Positions 1-8,272 are shown, numbered from the stretch's first letter. The stretch is 64,000 nucleotides of DNA from Phytomonospora sp040655735 (GCF_040655735.1 NZ_JBFAKK010000011.1:124001-188000), one strand, 5' to 3'. A program made the numbers and translations. The notes: generated from the sequence alone by a model not told the origin.

Positions 1-515
1 GAGATGACGATGGACCGATCGTCGGTGTCGATCCGGTAGGCGTAGGCGTTCATCGGGGGGTGCCGGACGGTGGCGGCGGTGATCCGCACCCGCTCGTCCT
101 CGAACACGATCCCGGGCTTGTCGACCTCCTGCGTGCGGATCAGCGGCGCCAGCCCCGGCCTGCCCTCGTCGGCCATCCGGGTGGCGATGTCGACCTCGGC
201 GAAGGCGAGGAAGGCGTCCATCATGGACGCCAGCGGCTTCGGTCCGATCACGTCCACCGGCGTCGACAGGTTGGCGCACCACGACAGGTGCAGCAGCGTC
301 CCCAGGTCGGCGTTGTGGTCGGAGTGGTGGTGCGTCACGGCGACGGCCCGGATGGTGTGCAGCCCGATCCCGGCGAGCCGCAGTTGCCGTCCGACCCCGT
401 TCCCGCAGTCGATCACGTACGTCCGGCCGCCCACGACGACGGCCTGCGCGGGCGCCGAGCGCGTGCGCTTCGGCGACGGGCCGCCGCCGGTGCCAAGGAG
501 GATCAGCTCGGTCAT
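1..515 (-). CDS. MBL-fold metallohydrolase, C-terminus cut by window edge
   Basis: The reading frame begins with ATG at 515 and is still open at base 1, so about 171 N-terminal residues are visible. The N-terminus MTELILLGTGGG and the metal-binding motif THHHSDHNAD (about residue 60) are those of the metallo-beta-lactamase fold, close to RNase Z/arylsulfatase-like members that start with LLGTGGG. It probably hydrolyses an ester or phosphodiester bond with two zinc ions in the cytoplasm; the substrate cannot be read from the sequence. The start is supported by TAGGCT placed 6 nt upstream, consistent with a leaderless transcript. The missing part should carry the last metal-binding His. Confidence 0.85.
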   Translation of the reverse strand, partial: MTELILLGTGGGPSPKRTRSAPAQAVVVGGRTYVIDCGNGVGRQLRLAGIGLHTIRAVAVTHHHSDHNADLGTLLHLSWCANLSTPVDVIGPKPLASMMDAFLAFAEVDIATRMADEGRPGLAPLIRTQEVDKPGIVFEDERVRITAATVRHPPMNAYAYRIDTDDRSIVI

Positions 516-521
516 CCCCGC

Positions 522-527
522 AGCCTA
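522..527 (-). promoter_or_regulatory. -10 box of MBL hydrolase, leaderless type
   Basis: TAGGCT lies exactly 6 nt before the ATG at 515 with no Shine-Dalgarno between them, so transcription probably starts at the start codon. Confidence 0.45.
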
Positions 528-790
528 GGCCGTCGGCGCCCCTTACGTGGCGGGCAACCACGACACACCTGATGGGAACGGCGTGGCCACCGAACCCTCG
601 CATCCTGCCCGCCGCCGGTTCGAGGGACGCGCAACGGGGTTCGCAAGGCCCTCCGCACTGTCTACATTGACCGGTCTGCCCGACCGCTTTCGCAGTTCAA
701 TACCCGCAACCGTGCAGGGTGGCCCTTGTGACGGTGCCGCGCCTCGCGCAGAATGAGACCGGTCAAGGACACGGGTGGAGGGGGCTTGCG

Positions 791-1534
791 GTGGTGTCAC
801 CGAACAACTCGGGAGCGGCCGACGTCGGCGCGCTGCTGGCCGAGGCCCGGCGCCTGCGCCAGGAGGTCGCCGAATACGGCGCCGAAGGCCTGGACAACTC
901 CAATGTGGAGCTCGTCTTGCCCGTCGGCCACTTCGCCGGCCCGATGTACACCCGGCCCGACGCCGAGGCGCCGGAGTCCTTCGAGGTCCGCTACCGCGAC
1001 GGCGTCTTCTCCCTGAGCGCCGCCGAGTACGCCGTGTGGGCGGTGGCGCACGGCGACCCCGAACTGGTCGGTTCGGCCCCGACGACGCGCGCGATGGTCG
1101 AGGACGCCGCCGAGCGAGCCGGGGTGCGCGAACCCGCTTCACTGTTCGAGGGCCTGCTCAAGGACGGCCTGCTCGTCCGGCTGCGGACCAGCGGACCGGC
1201 CGCGCTGGAGTTCGCGCGCGGCCACCAGATCCGGCCGCTGGCGCTCGGACTGGGCAACTCGCCGACCCACCTCGGCGGCTTCCAGATCGGCATGCCCAAC
1301 GCGGCGCGGGCCACGGTCGGCTACGACGTCTACCACATGTGGCTGTTCGCCCACCAGGCCGGCGATCTGTGGGGGGCCATCTCGATGATCGCCGCCGAGG
1401 CCGCGCAGGCCAACGCCGACGCCGGGCACGACGACATCACCCTCATCGACGACCCCGAGGTGCTGCTCACCGGCTTCCTCAACGCGATGCCCGTCCTGGT
1501 GTCGACCAGCTGCGTCTACATCGACCGCTGCTAG
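791..1534 (+). CDS. Conserved actinobacterial protein of unknown function
   Basis: This 247-residue soluble protein is chosen to start at GTG 791 (GTG 794 is also possible) because GGAGGGG ends about 8 nt upstream. I do not recognise the family. Visible features are an acidic N-terminal helix with a run of Glu/Arg (about 8-30), a central segment ending in a Phe/Leu-rich helix (EGLLKDGLLVRL), and a His/Trp-rich region YDVYHMWLFAHQAGDLWGA around 180. There is no signal peptide or membrane span. It stands alone between the MBL hydrolase and a non-coding stretch, and its codon use is typical of the window. Function unknown; an enzyme or binding protein cannot be distinguished. Confidence 0.75.
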   Translation: MVSPNNSGAADVGALLAEARRLRQEVAEYGAEGLDNSNVELVLPVGHFAGPMYTRPDAEAPESFEVRYRDGVFSLSAAEYAVWAVAHGDPELVGSAPTTRAMVEDAAERAGVREPASLFEGLLKDGLLVRLRTSGPAALEFARGHQIRPLALGLGNSPTHLGGFQIGMPNAARATVGYDVYHMWLFAHQAGDLWGAISMIAAEAAQANADAGHDDITLIDDPEVLLTGFLNAMPVLVSTSCVYIDRC

Positions 1535-2053
1535 GGCTTGTCTCGTGGGTGCGAGGCGGGAGACCGGCGTGGTGGATGGAGGCGCGTTTGGCCCAGGTCA
1601 CGCCGCTGCGGATCACGGTGTACCGGGAGATCGGTCTCAGGCCGCACGGGATCCGAGCGGGTGTGGACGACCGGACGGCAGACGCCCGGCAGGCTCTCGG
1701 CGCAGTGCGAACAGGTCGCCGAGGGCGTCGAGTGGCTGCGGTGGCTGGACGTGAGGCACGAGTGGATGATCGACGCGCACGAGCGCGGTCATCCGCTGGC
1801 CGCTGAGCGGCGGACCGCGTCCTTCGGCCCGAGCGGGGCCCGGCCCCGGAGGGTCCGGCGAGGGCTCGGGAGACCGCGCGGTGACGGCAGTTCGCCGAGC
1901 GCACGGCTCGCGGGACCCGGTGGAGAGGCGGGCCGTCGCGGCGGCGCCGGCCGGCCGGGATGTGCGCGGGCACCCTGGGCGCCCGTCATGCGAGGGCGAC
2001 GACCGGCGTTTCCGCCGCCCGTCGCCCATCCCCGTCGGTTTCTCGCGGCGCGG
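1535..2053. other. 519 bp without a credible gene
   Basis: Open frames here exist on both strands only because of the high GC content; none has a ribosome binding site, conserved motif or consistent third-position bias. Short stretches on the + strand in two different frames (around 1580-1680 and 1700-1800) look protein-like, so a decayed, frameshifted gene is possible. I could not identify its parent. Confidence 0.4.
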
Positions 2054-3088
2054 TCAGTCTCCGATTTCGGCGACGACCTCGTCTTCGAATGCCATGAGTT
2101 CCACGACACTCCCGCCGTCGGACTGGCGGGTGCCGAGGATCGCGCTGGTGTTCGGGTCGAGGATGATCTCCCTCGTGTACGGGGCGTCGGCACCATCGGC
2201 CCCGGGGAAGGTGACCGTCAGCGCGAAGGCCACTCCCTCGCGGCCGAGACCGTCTTCGACCATGCCGTCAACGCGGGTCACCTCGTCCATCGTGGACAGC
2301 ATTCCGAAGAAGGCCGCGCGCGTCTCGGACGTCATGATCGCGCTCGCGTTGGCCAGCACGACCATGGACATGTCGGCCACGAACAGCTCCTCTCGGCCGT
2401 CGTACCAGCCGGTGTCCTGGTACTCGGCGTGCACGTACGCCGTCGACTGCTCCAGCAGCACCGTCAGCAGCGCGGCCGATTCCGTCGGCAGGGCCGCCAG
2501 CCACGCCTCGCTGGGTGACCACAGGCCCGCGTCGGCCTCGTCGAACGGCAGGTCGTAGCCCTCGTCCTGACGCAGGTCGAAGGTTCCCTTCGGGTCCTCC
2601 TCACCGTCGACGGTGCTGTGCTGCACGACCACGCGCATCCCGTGGTCGACCTGGTACCAGCGGTCGGCTGTGTAGTCGACCAGCGCGCCGGCGTCGTCGT
2701 CGAGGACCTGGCCGGTAGTGCGGCGGTACACGAAGGCGCCGTCGGCCGCGTCGTACGAGGCGTACTTGTCGACGTTGTTCGCGGCGAGGGCGAGGACGTC
2801 GCCCGCCGCCATAGTGGCCAGGTCGGAGGTCTGCGTCTGCTTCTGTTCGCCGGTCGGGTTCTTGTCGTCGTCGTCGTCGGCGACGACAACGCCCACGCCG
2901 ATCGCCACCGCGGCGGCAACGGGCAGGGCGAGTGCGGCGAGGCGATACGAGGTGCGGCGGGTCGTGGTCTGCATGGCGGTTCCCTTCAAGACGGTGGCAC
3001 GCATGGATGCCATCCGGGGGGTGGTGTCGGCGTCGAAGCCGTCGCGGAAGGCCGCGACCTCGGCGAGGTGGTCGTTGGTGTCGGTCAT
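2054..3088 (-). CDS. CU044_5270-type membrane protein, putative anti-sigma partner
   Basis: A 344-residue protein with a short cytoplasmic N-terminus (about 1-45), one membrane span (about 48-70, AALALPVAAAVAIGVGVVVA) followed by Asp-rich DDDDD, and an extracytoplasmic domain of about 260 residues. The layout matches the CU044_5270 family encoded next to ECF-like sigma factors in actinobacteria. Its ATG overlaps the sigma-factor stop as ATGA (3085-3088), so the two are translationally coupled. By analogy it may hold or modulate the sigma factor at the membrane, but no zinc anti-sigma motif HxxxCxxC is present, so direct anti-sigma activity is inference. The domain resembles lipoprotein-like sensor folds. 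Confidence 0.75.
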   Translation of the reverse strand: MTDTNDHLAEVAAFRDGFDADTTPRMASMRATVLKGTAMQTTTRRTSYRLAALALPVAAAVAIGVGVVVADDDDDKNPTGEQKQTQTSDLATMAAGDVLALAANNVDKYASYDAADGAFVYRRTTGQVLDDDAGALVDYTADRWYQVDHGMRVVVQHSTVDGEEDPKGTFDLRQDEGYDLPFDEADAGLWSPSEAWLAALPTESAALLTVLLEQSTAYVHAEYQDTGWYDGREELFVADMSMVVLANASAIMTSETRAAFFGMLSTMDEVTRVDGMVEDGLGREGVAFALTVTFPGADGADAPYTREIILDPNTSAILGTRQSDGGSVVELMAFEDEVVAEIGD

Positions 3089-3717
3089 GGCGTGCTCCGT
3101 CGGGATGTCGTGTGGGGGTCGGCGAGCTTGCGGCGCAGGTGTGCCTTCGCGCGGGCGAGGCGGGAGGCGACGGTGCCCTCGGGGACGCGAAGGGCTGCGG
3201 CGATCTCCGTGTACGACAACTCGGCGACCGCGAACAGCAGGAGCACTTCCCGCTGCCCGGCCTTCAGCGAGGCGAGGGCCTCGGCGAGGCGCCGGGACTC
3301 GCTCTGCGCGGCCACCCGGTCGAGGCTGCGGTCGACCGAACCGGAGTCGGCGAGGGGATCTACGCCGGTTCGGGCGAGGGTCCGCAGGGCGCGCGCCTCG
3401 CCGCGGCGGTGCCGCCGGAGGAGGTTGGTGCAGATGCCGTACAGCCAGGAGATCGCCGACGCGCGGGCCGGGTCGTACCGGTGCCGCTTGGCGAAGGCCG
3501 TGAGGTACGTCTGGGAGACGATGTCCTCGGCGACGTCGGGGCCGACGCGGCGCGCGCAGTAGCGGTGCAGCGCGGCGGCGTACCGGTCGAAGAGGACGAT
3601 GAAGCCCTCGCGGGTCCCGATGTCAGCCGGATCGGCCTCGGCAGTGGTGGCCTCGCGGCGGGGACTGCCGCGCGCGACGAGGCCGAGGATGTCGGAGTGA
3701 AGTGTCGTCACATCCAT
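3085..3717 (-). CDS. RNA polymerase sigma-70 factor, ECF-like
   Basis: This 210-residue protein carries sigma region 2 (about 40-105, with FDRYAAALHRYCARRVG and EDIVSQTYLTAF) and region 4 (about 140-195, LKAGQREVLLLFAVAELSYTEIAAALRVPEGTVASRLARAK), the arrangement of ECF sigma factors. It directs core RNA polymerase to a small regulon, probably an envelope or stress set. The ATG at 3717 (MDVTTLHSD) is preferred over the longer in-frame extension to 3948, which is Arg/Pro-rich and motif-free; a purine-rich GAAGGA lies about 20 nt upstream, rather far. It is followed by the coupled membrane protein gene. Confidence 0.85.
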   Translation of the reverse strand: MDVTTLHSDILGLVARGSPRREATTAEADPADIGTREGFIVLFDRYAAALHRYCARRVGPDVAEDIVSQTYLTAFAKRHRYDPARASAISWLYGICTNLLRRHRRGEARALRTLARTGVDPLADSGSVDRSLDRVAAQSESRRLAEALASLKAGQREVLLLFAVAELSYTEIAAALRVPEGTVASRLARAKAHLRRKLADPHTTSRRSTP

Positions 3718-4095
3718 TGCTTGCCCGGCGGCGGAATCCTTCTTCCCGTTTTCGGGAGAGGACTTCCCGGTCCTGGGAAGGGGCGACCGCCGGACGCGGG
3801 GGCGGGGGCCCGTCAGGCGCGCGGCCGGTAGACGGGGGTGAGGCCGAGAACGTCGGCGGCGCCGGGCGGACTGAAACGCGGGCCCTTCATCACCTTGCCG
3901 GCCGCACGGCGGACCGCGTGGACGGAGACGCCGTACGCCTCCATCCACCCGCCAGCCTGCTCATCGCCGCCATCACGATCTGGCTCCCATGATCACCAGG
4001 ACACCACCTGGTACCGGTGTTGTACTCGGCCGAAGCGATGGTGCACTCCAGGGGCGCGACGAGCCCCAGCCCCGCGGTGATCCACCGGACACGCC
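3718..4095. other. Gap between sigma factor and DUF4913-like gene
   Basis: This 378 bp holds one possible short frame on the minus strand (3813-3944, listed separately) and an ACCAGG/CCTGGT inverted repeat near 3990-4010. No other gene is supported. Confidence 0.4.
3813..3944 (-). CDS. Possible small ORF or gene remnant, 43 aa
   Basis: ATG at 3944 opens a 43-codon frame (MEAYGVSVHAVRRAAGKVMK at its N-terminus, ending in VYRPRA). The sequence is balanced and protein-like, whereas the overlapping frames are Arg/Pro-rich. The same frame continues 15 codons further upstream without a stop. No good Shine-Dalgarno is seen. It could be a real short basic protein or the C-terminus of a decayed gene. 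Confidence 0.25.
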   Translation of the reverse strand: MEAYGVSVHAVRRAAGKVMKGPRFSPPGAADVLGLTPVYRPRA

Positions 4096-4638
4096 CTAAC
4101 CCGCCTCGGCGCGCAGCTCCGCGAGGTGCGCCGCCAAGCCGGCATCGTCCACTTCGGACCGTGACGGGGCCGGCTCGGTGTGGCCCTCGGCGCAGGGCGC
4201 GAAAAGCACACGCAGGCGGGGGATCGCGCGGTCGAGGACCTCGCGCCACCAGCACGGCAGGTCGGCCTCGCGGCCGGGACCGTAGGCGTACTCCCGGGCC
4301 TGCCACAGCGCGCCCAGCTCTTCGACGGCGGCCGCGTGCCGCCACCAGCAGGGCGCCACGGCGTCGTGCAGCCGCTCGCCTTCGACGAGCCCGCCGACGA
4401 AGCCGGCGAGCTCGGCGAGGACCCGGGCGCGCTCGGCACCGTCGAGCCGCGTCCAGTCGATCGGTCCGCCGCGCCCCGGCGACTTCGCCGCCGACTCCAG
4501 CCGGTGGACCCGCACGTCGAGGACGCCGTAGCGCTCGCGCAGGCGGTCCAGTTCCCGGCGCAGGTCGCGGATCGTGTGCAGCTGCTCGGCGACGACCTCG
4601 GCGAGTTCGGCCGCTGAACCTTCGGTCGGGTCGGTCAT
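4096..4638 (-). CDS. DUF4913-like coiled-coil protein in EACC1-caspase operon
   Basis: A 180-residue cytoplasmic protein. Residues about 10-50 form a coiled coil (AEQLHTIRDLRRELDRLRER), and residues about 70-160 carry two CWW motifs (APCWWRHAAAVEELGALW and DLPCWWREVLDRAIPRL), the pattern of the DUF4913 family found on actinobacterial chromosomes and plasmids. Its ATG overlaps the caspase stop codon as ATGA, so it is coupled to it. A binding or accessory role for the caspase module is inferred from position only. It has no catalytic motif and no membrane span. Confidence 0.65.
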   Translation of the reverse strand: MTDPTEGSAAELAEVVAEQLHTIRDLRRELDRLRERYGVLDVRVHRLESAAKSPGRGGPIDWTRLDGAERARVLAELAGFVGGLVEGERLHDAVAPCWWRHAAAVEELGALWQAREYAYGPGREADLPCWWREVLDRAIPRLRVLFAPCAEGHTEPAPSRSEVDDAGLAAHLAELRAEAG

Positions 4639-5696
4639 GTCCCTCGGGCTTCCTCTTCGGGTTCGGTGGGCTGATCGGGCAGCGAGAGGCGGTATCGGGC
4701 CTCGTTGGAGGAGCGGATCGCGGCGGGCGGCGCGTGGTCCCACTCCTCGATCGTCTGCCGCGTGACGGTCTTGATCATCGTGGTCTGGCCCTCGGCGTTG
4801 ACCGTCCGGATGACGGTGCGCTCGTTGGTGACCCGGCGCAGCCGCCCGGCCCGGGCCCGGTAGCCCCGGTCGGGATCGCCGCCGACGGCCGAGGCGAGGC
4901 CGCCGAGGTCGGCGAAGTCCGGTCCGGTCTCCACTGTGGCACCGAAGCCGTTCTGAAGGTGTCCGAAGGGCCGCGCGGGCGGTCTGCGCTTGAGCAGTGG
5001 CACGCCGCCGAGCCCGTGGACGAGATGGCGCGGTTCCTGCCCTGCGGACCCCGAGGCCATCGCGTGGTGGACGGAGTCGGTGAACTCGGCGAGGGAGACG
5101 GTCTCGGCGCCGGCGTCCTCGAAGCCGGCGATCGCGGCCAGCAAGGCCCGGGTGTAGACCGATAAGGGGTCCTCTTCGGGACCGGTGGCCACGACGAAGG
5201 ACTTCCTCCCGAGCCGGCTGGAGGCCATCACGGCGAGGCTGGTGCCGGCCGGGGAGATGTCGAGGGTGCGGGGCAGGTGCGCGACGGCGCCGGAGTAGCA
5301 GGAGTCGAGGATCAAGACCTTCGCCCTGGCGCGGACTCTCCCGAGGCGGTCGATGATCCGGTCGAGGGCGAGGCCGTGTTCGCTGATGTCGCCGGGGTCG
5401 TGGGTGTTGCCGGTGGCGAAGTAGATGTCGCGGCTGCCCTCGCCGGGGAAGGAGTGCCCGGTGAGGTAGAGCAGGAAGAGATCGTCGGCGCCGACCCGGC
5501 GGGCCGAGACGCTCAGGTCGACGGTTATCTGCTCCCGCACGGGATTGAGCACGGCGTTGACGGTGAAGCCCCAGGCCTCCAGCGCGCTGTGGAGGAGATC
5601 GAGGTTGGTCTCGGCGGCGGGGAGTTCCGGGATTCCGCTCAGCGGCTGGTAGTCGCGCACCCCGTACAGTCGCGCGTACCTGTTGGCGATCTCCAC
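4635..5696 (-). CDS. Caspase-like (peptidase C14 / metacaspase) protein
   Basis: This 353-residue protein has a caspase-fold domain (about 1-235). The catalytic His lies in LLYLTGHSF (His81) and the catalytic Cys in LILDSCYSG (Cys133), each at the end of a hydrophobic strand as in metacaspases. The usual Gly after the His (SGHG) is Ser here. The C-terminal ~115 residues lack catalytic motifs and contain a basic/Thr-rich strand segment (TNERTVIRTVNAEGQTTMIK), possibly a binding region. GTG 5696 follows the EACC1-like stop by 1 nt. The likely role is regulated proteolysis, probably abortive cell killing in a conflict system, with substrates unknown. It has no signal peptide. Confidence 0.85.
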   Translation of the reverse strand: MEIANRYARLYGVRDYQPLSGIPELPAAETNLDLLHSALEAWGFTVNAVLNPVREQITVDLSVSARRVGADDLFLLYLTGHSFPGEGSRDIYFATGNTHDPGDISEHGLALDRIIDRLGRVRARAKVLILDSCYSGAVAHLPRTLDISPAGTSLAVMASSRLGRKSFVVATGPEEDPLSVYTRALLAAIAGFEDAGAETVSLAEFTDSVHHAMASGSAGQEPRHLVHGLGGVPLLKRRPPARPFGHLQNGFGATVETGPDFADLGGLASAVGGDPDRGYRARAGRLRRVTNERTVIRTVNAEGQTTMIKTVTRQTIEEWDHAPPAAIRSSNEARYRLSLPDQPTEPEEEARGT

Positions 5697-5697
5697 G

Positions 5698-6048
5698 CTA
5701 GGGCTCTTTCGGCCCGTCCGGGAAGATCCAGCCGTGCAGGGTCTCGCCGAGTTCGCCGGGCTCGCGCCCGATCGGGGCTTTGCGGCCGTCGGGGGCGACG
5801 ATGCGTCCGGCGCGTCCGGCGCGCAGGTTCACCACCAGGGTCGCGACCGCGCAGATGGTGTTGACGCCGGCCAGCACGGCGTTGACGATCGCGATCGGAT
5901 CGGGGCCCATCGCCAGGGGATCGTCCGACTCGGCGAGGCGGTAGGGGACGCCCTCGTCGCGCAGCAGCCCGGTCAGATCGGACAGCGCCGTCTCATCGCC
6001 CTCGGCGGCGTCCAGTTCGATCCGCAGGTCCACGCGGGCCTCCCCCAT
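5698..6048 (-). CDS. EACC1-like small protein, first gene of caspase operon
   Basis: A 116-residue protein: an N-terminal strand-rich part (VDLRIELDAAEGDETALSDL, then LLRDEGVPYRL), a hydrophobic helix (about 51-75, PIAIVNAVLAGVNTICAVAT LVV), and a short strand unit VAPDGRKAPI. This matches the pattern of effector-associated constant component 1 (EACC1), a small protein reported beside caspase and other effectors in NTP-dependent bacterial conflict systems. GGAGCGAG directly precedes ATG 6048. It is followed by the caspase gene with 1 nt spacing. It may link the effector to a sensor or the membrane. Family assignment is by pattern, not alignment. Confidence 0.7.
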   Translation of the reverse strand: MGEARVDLRIELDAAEGDETALSDLTGLLRDEGVPYRLAESDDPLAMGPDPIAIVNAVLAGVNTICAVATLVVNLRAGRAGRIVAPDGRKAPIGREPGELGETLHGWIFPDGPKEP

Positions 6049-6107
6049 CTCGCTCCACTGTGGCCGGTCCCGCCACGATACGGCCTGCCAGCCGGGAAGC
6101 GCCAGCG

Positions 6108-7079
6108 TCAGCCGACGTCACGGCCCAGGTCGCCGGTCTCGCCTTCGGCGACGGCCCGGCGCCCGAAGTACACCACGTAGGCCAGGAAGCCGATCCAGAC
6201 CAGCGCGCCGATCGTGATGGCGATCGGTGAGGGAAGGAAGGGCGTGACGAAGCCTTCGACCAGGCCGCTGACGAACAGCACGGCGACCAGTCCCATCGCG
6301 ACCATCGCGCCCGAGCGGGCGGCCGCGCCCAGCGACTGCCCTCGTGTCAGCGAAGGCCCCGGCGCGATCCAGGACCAGCCGATCCGCAGCCCGACCCCGG
6401 AGGCGACGAACACCGCCGTCAGCTCCAGCAGCCCGTGCGGGGCGATGAGCAGGAAGAACGTGTCGGCGCCGCCGTTGCCGACCATGACGCCGCCGGTGAT
6501 GCCGAGGCTGAGGATGTTCTGCCACAGCACGTACAGCGTCGGCACGATCAGCACCCCGCCGATCAGCGCCTGCGCGGCCACCAGGGCGTTGTTGGTCCAC
6601 ACCCGCAGGAAGAAGTTCTGCGCCGCGAACTCGCTGTAGTAGGCCTCGAAGTCCTGGTTGACGAGCTGGTCGATCTGCGTCGGCGTCATCAGCGCGAGCT
6701 GCGTGGCCGGATGCTCCGCGACGTACCAGATCAGTCCGCCGCCGAACACGACGAAGGCGGCGATCACGCCGACCCACCACGGCCAGGCCCGGTACACCGA
6801 GGCCGGGAACGTGTGCGTGAAGAAGCGCACGAGCTGGCGCGGGGAGGTGCGGGTGGTGCCGGTGATGCTGCTGCGGGCCCGCAGCACCAGCTGCGACAGG
6901 CGCGCGACCAGCAGCGGGTCGGGCATGCGGCTGCGCACGACCGCCAGGTGCGTGGCCGCGCGCTGGTAGAGCATCATCAGCTCGTCGGACTGCTCGGCCG
7001 TCAGTCGCGCGCCGCGGCTGAGCTGGTCGAGGCGCAGCCACTCGGCGTTGTGTTCGGCGACGTAGGCATCCAGGTCCAC
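6108..7079 (-). CDS. SpoIIM-family (stage II sporulation protein M) membrane protein
   Basis: A 323-residue protein with a helical cytoplasmic N-terminus (about 1-95; WLRLDQLSRGARLTAEQSDEL) and 5-6 membrane spans (about 100-310), including the conserved GLLELTAVFVASGVGLRIG segment after APHG. This is the SpoIIM/DUF95 architecture found in actinobacteria beside RDD and MoxR-DUF58 genes. In sporulating Firmicutes SpoIIM helps peptidoglycan remodelling during engulfment; here the role is unknown but probably envelope-related. GTG 7079 lies 6 nt after TACCGT (leaderless). It is divergent from the RDD gene with an 83 bp gap. Confidence 0.85.
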   Translation of the reverse strand: MDLDAYVAEHNAEWLRLDQLSRGARLTAEQSDELMMLYQRAATHLAVVRSRMPDPLLVARLSQLVLRARSSITGTTRTSPRQLVRFFTHTFPASVYRAWPWWVGVIAAFVVFGGGLIWYVAEHPATQLALMTPTQIDQLVNQDFEAYYSEFAAQNFFLRVWTNNALVAAQALIGGVLIVPTLYVLWQNILSLGITGGVMVGNGGADTFFLLIAPHGLLELTAVFVASGVGLRIGWSWIAPGPSLTRGQSLGAAARSGAMVAMGLVAVLFVSGLVEGFVTPFLPSPIAITIGALVWIGFLAYVVYFGRRAVAEGETGDLGRDVG

Positions 7080-7085
7080 GCTGCG

Positions 7086-7091
7086 ACGGTA
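7086..7091 (-). promoter_or_regulatory. -10 box of SpoIIM-family gene, leaderless type
   Basis: TACCGT is 6 nt before GTG 7079 with no Shine-Dalgarno between. Confidence 0.45.
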
Positions 7092-7162
7092 CCGGTCGGC
7101 GGCAACGGCCGCGTCCGCAGACGCGCACCCGGCGGCGGGCGGCCGTACGGCACACTTGGCGG

Positions 7163-8038
7163 GTGGCAGCCGACGCGTCGACGATCCTTCCGGGCCGCTT
7201 CGTCAGCGGCGAAGCGGTCGAGCTCGACGTGCGCGTCGCCAGACTGGGCTCGCGCATGCTCGCCTTCGCCCTCGACCTGCTCGTCCTCGGCTTCGTCGCC
7301 GTGGTGCTGCTGATCGTGTCGACCTACCTGGTCGCCTCCCTCGCCGAAGGCGGCATCGAGGTCGACGCCGCGCTCGTCGGCGCGATCTTCGTCATCAATC
7401 TGGTGATCTTGTTCGTGGCGATCCCCGCGACGGTGGAGACCCTGAGCAAGGGCCGCTCGATCGGCAAGCTCGCCGCCGGGCTGCGCGTGGTCCGCGACGA
7501 CGGCGGGCCGATCCGCTTCCGGCACGCGCTCGTCCGCGCGCTGGTCGGCCTCACTCTGGAGTTCCCCGGCATCCTGCTGCCCGGCATCACCTGGATCGCG
7601 GGCCTGTGGACCATGCTGGTCAACCCGGCGGGCAAGCGCATCGGCGACCTCGCCGCGGGCACCGTGGTCATCCACGAGCGCTCCCCGGCGGTGTGGGGCT
7701 GGGTGCCGCTGATGCCGCCGCCGCTGGCCGCCTGGGCGTCCCTGACCGACCTGTCCGACCTCGACGACGAACTGGCGCTGGCGGTGCGGCACTTCCTGTC
7801 CCGCAACGCCCAGATCCGCGAACCCGCCCGCACCTCCCTCGGGCTGGCGCTGGCCGCCGAACTCGGCGCCAAGGTCACCCCGCCGCCCCCTCCGGGCACG
7901 CCGGGCTGGGCCTTCATGAGCGCCGTGCTCGCCGAACGCTACCGGCGCAACGCCGGGCGCCTGGCCGCCAGCCGCGCGGCCACCGCGCAGGTCTGGGACA
8001 CCCTCTACGGTTCGACCGCGCAGAAGCTCGGGCACTGA
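7163..8038 (+). CDS. RDD-family membrane protein
   Basis: This 291-residue protein has three or four membrane spans in its first half (AFALDLLVLGFVAVVLLIVS at about 33-52, then about 70-90 and 125-150) and the RDD signature: the first helix begins RMLAFALDLL, and the motif GKLAAGLRVV precedes a basic loop. The C-terminal ~110 residues are cytoplasmic and Pro/Arg-rich. RDD proteins are thought to transport ions or solutes, or to act in the envelope; the job here is unknown. GTG 7163 lacks a Shine-Dalgarno. It normally neighbours SpoIIM and MoxR-DUF58 genes; here an insert separates it from the latter. Confidence 0.85.
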   Translation: MAADASTILPGRFVSGEAVELDVRVARLGSRMLAFALDLLVLGFVAVVLLIVSTYLVASLAEGGIEVDAALVGAIFVINLVILFVAIPATVETLSKGRSIGKLAAGLRVVRDDGGPIRFRHALVRALVGLTLEFPGILLPGITWIAGLWTMLVNPAGKRIGDLAAGTVVIHERSPAVWGWVPLMPPPLAAWASLTDLSDLDDELALAVRHFLSRNAQIREPARTSLGLALAAELGAKVTPPPPPGTPGWAFMSAVLAERYRRNAGRLAASRAATAQVWDTLYGSTAQKLGH

Positions 8039-8084
8039 CCTCAGGGCGCGCTCTGACGCCTGCGGGCCGGCACCAGCACCGTCC

Positions 8085-8272
8085 CGGCGGTTCCCGACCA
8101 CCCCGGCCACGCCGTAGAGGCCCAGGGCGGTGGCGACGGCGCCCGGGCCGAGCCCGGAGGACTCCCTCAGCACCGGTGGCACGTAGGTGTAGGCGGCGAC
8201 CTGCCCGACGACGGCCAGCACCGGCGCGATGAGGCCGGCGCGCATCGGGCCGTGCCGCAACTGGGCGAGCAT
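8085..8272 (-). pseudogene. Fragment of an MFS transporter
   Basis: The minus-strand frame from about 8272 to 8085 reads LRHGPMRAGLIAPVLAVVGQ, then AAYTYVPPVL and LGLYGVAGVVGN, closely resembling the middle of Cmx/arabinose-type MFS exporters (one and a half helices plus the conserved YTYxxPVL). The frame runs without a stop into DNA antisense to the RDD gene, and upstream of about 8300 nothing MFS-like continues. Both ends are therefore missing. It marks decayed DNA between the RDD gene and the muramidase. Confidence 0.7.

Noticed and set aside
1479..1973. Minus-strand frame of 164 codons in the 1.5-2.0 kb gap
   Set aside because: Arg/Pro/Ser-rich, overlaps a supported gene and has no start signal.
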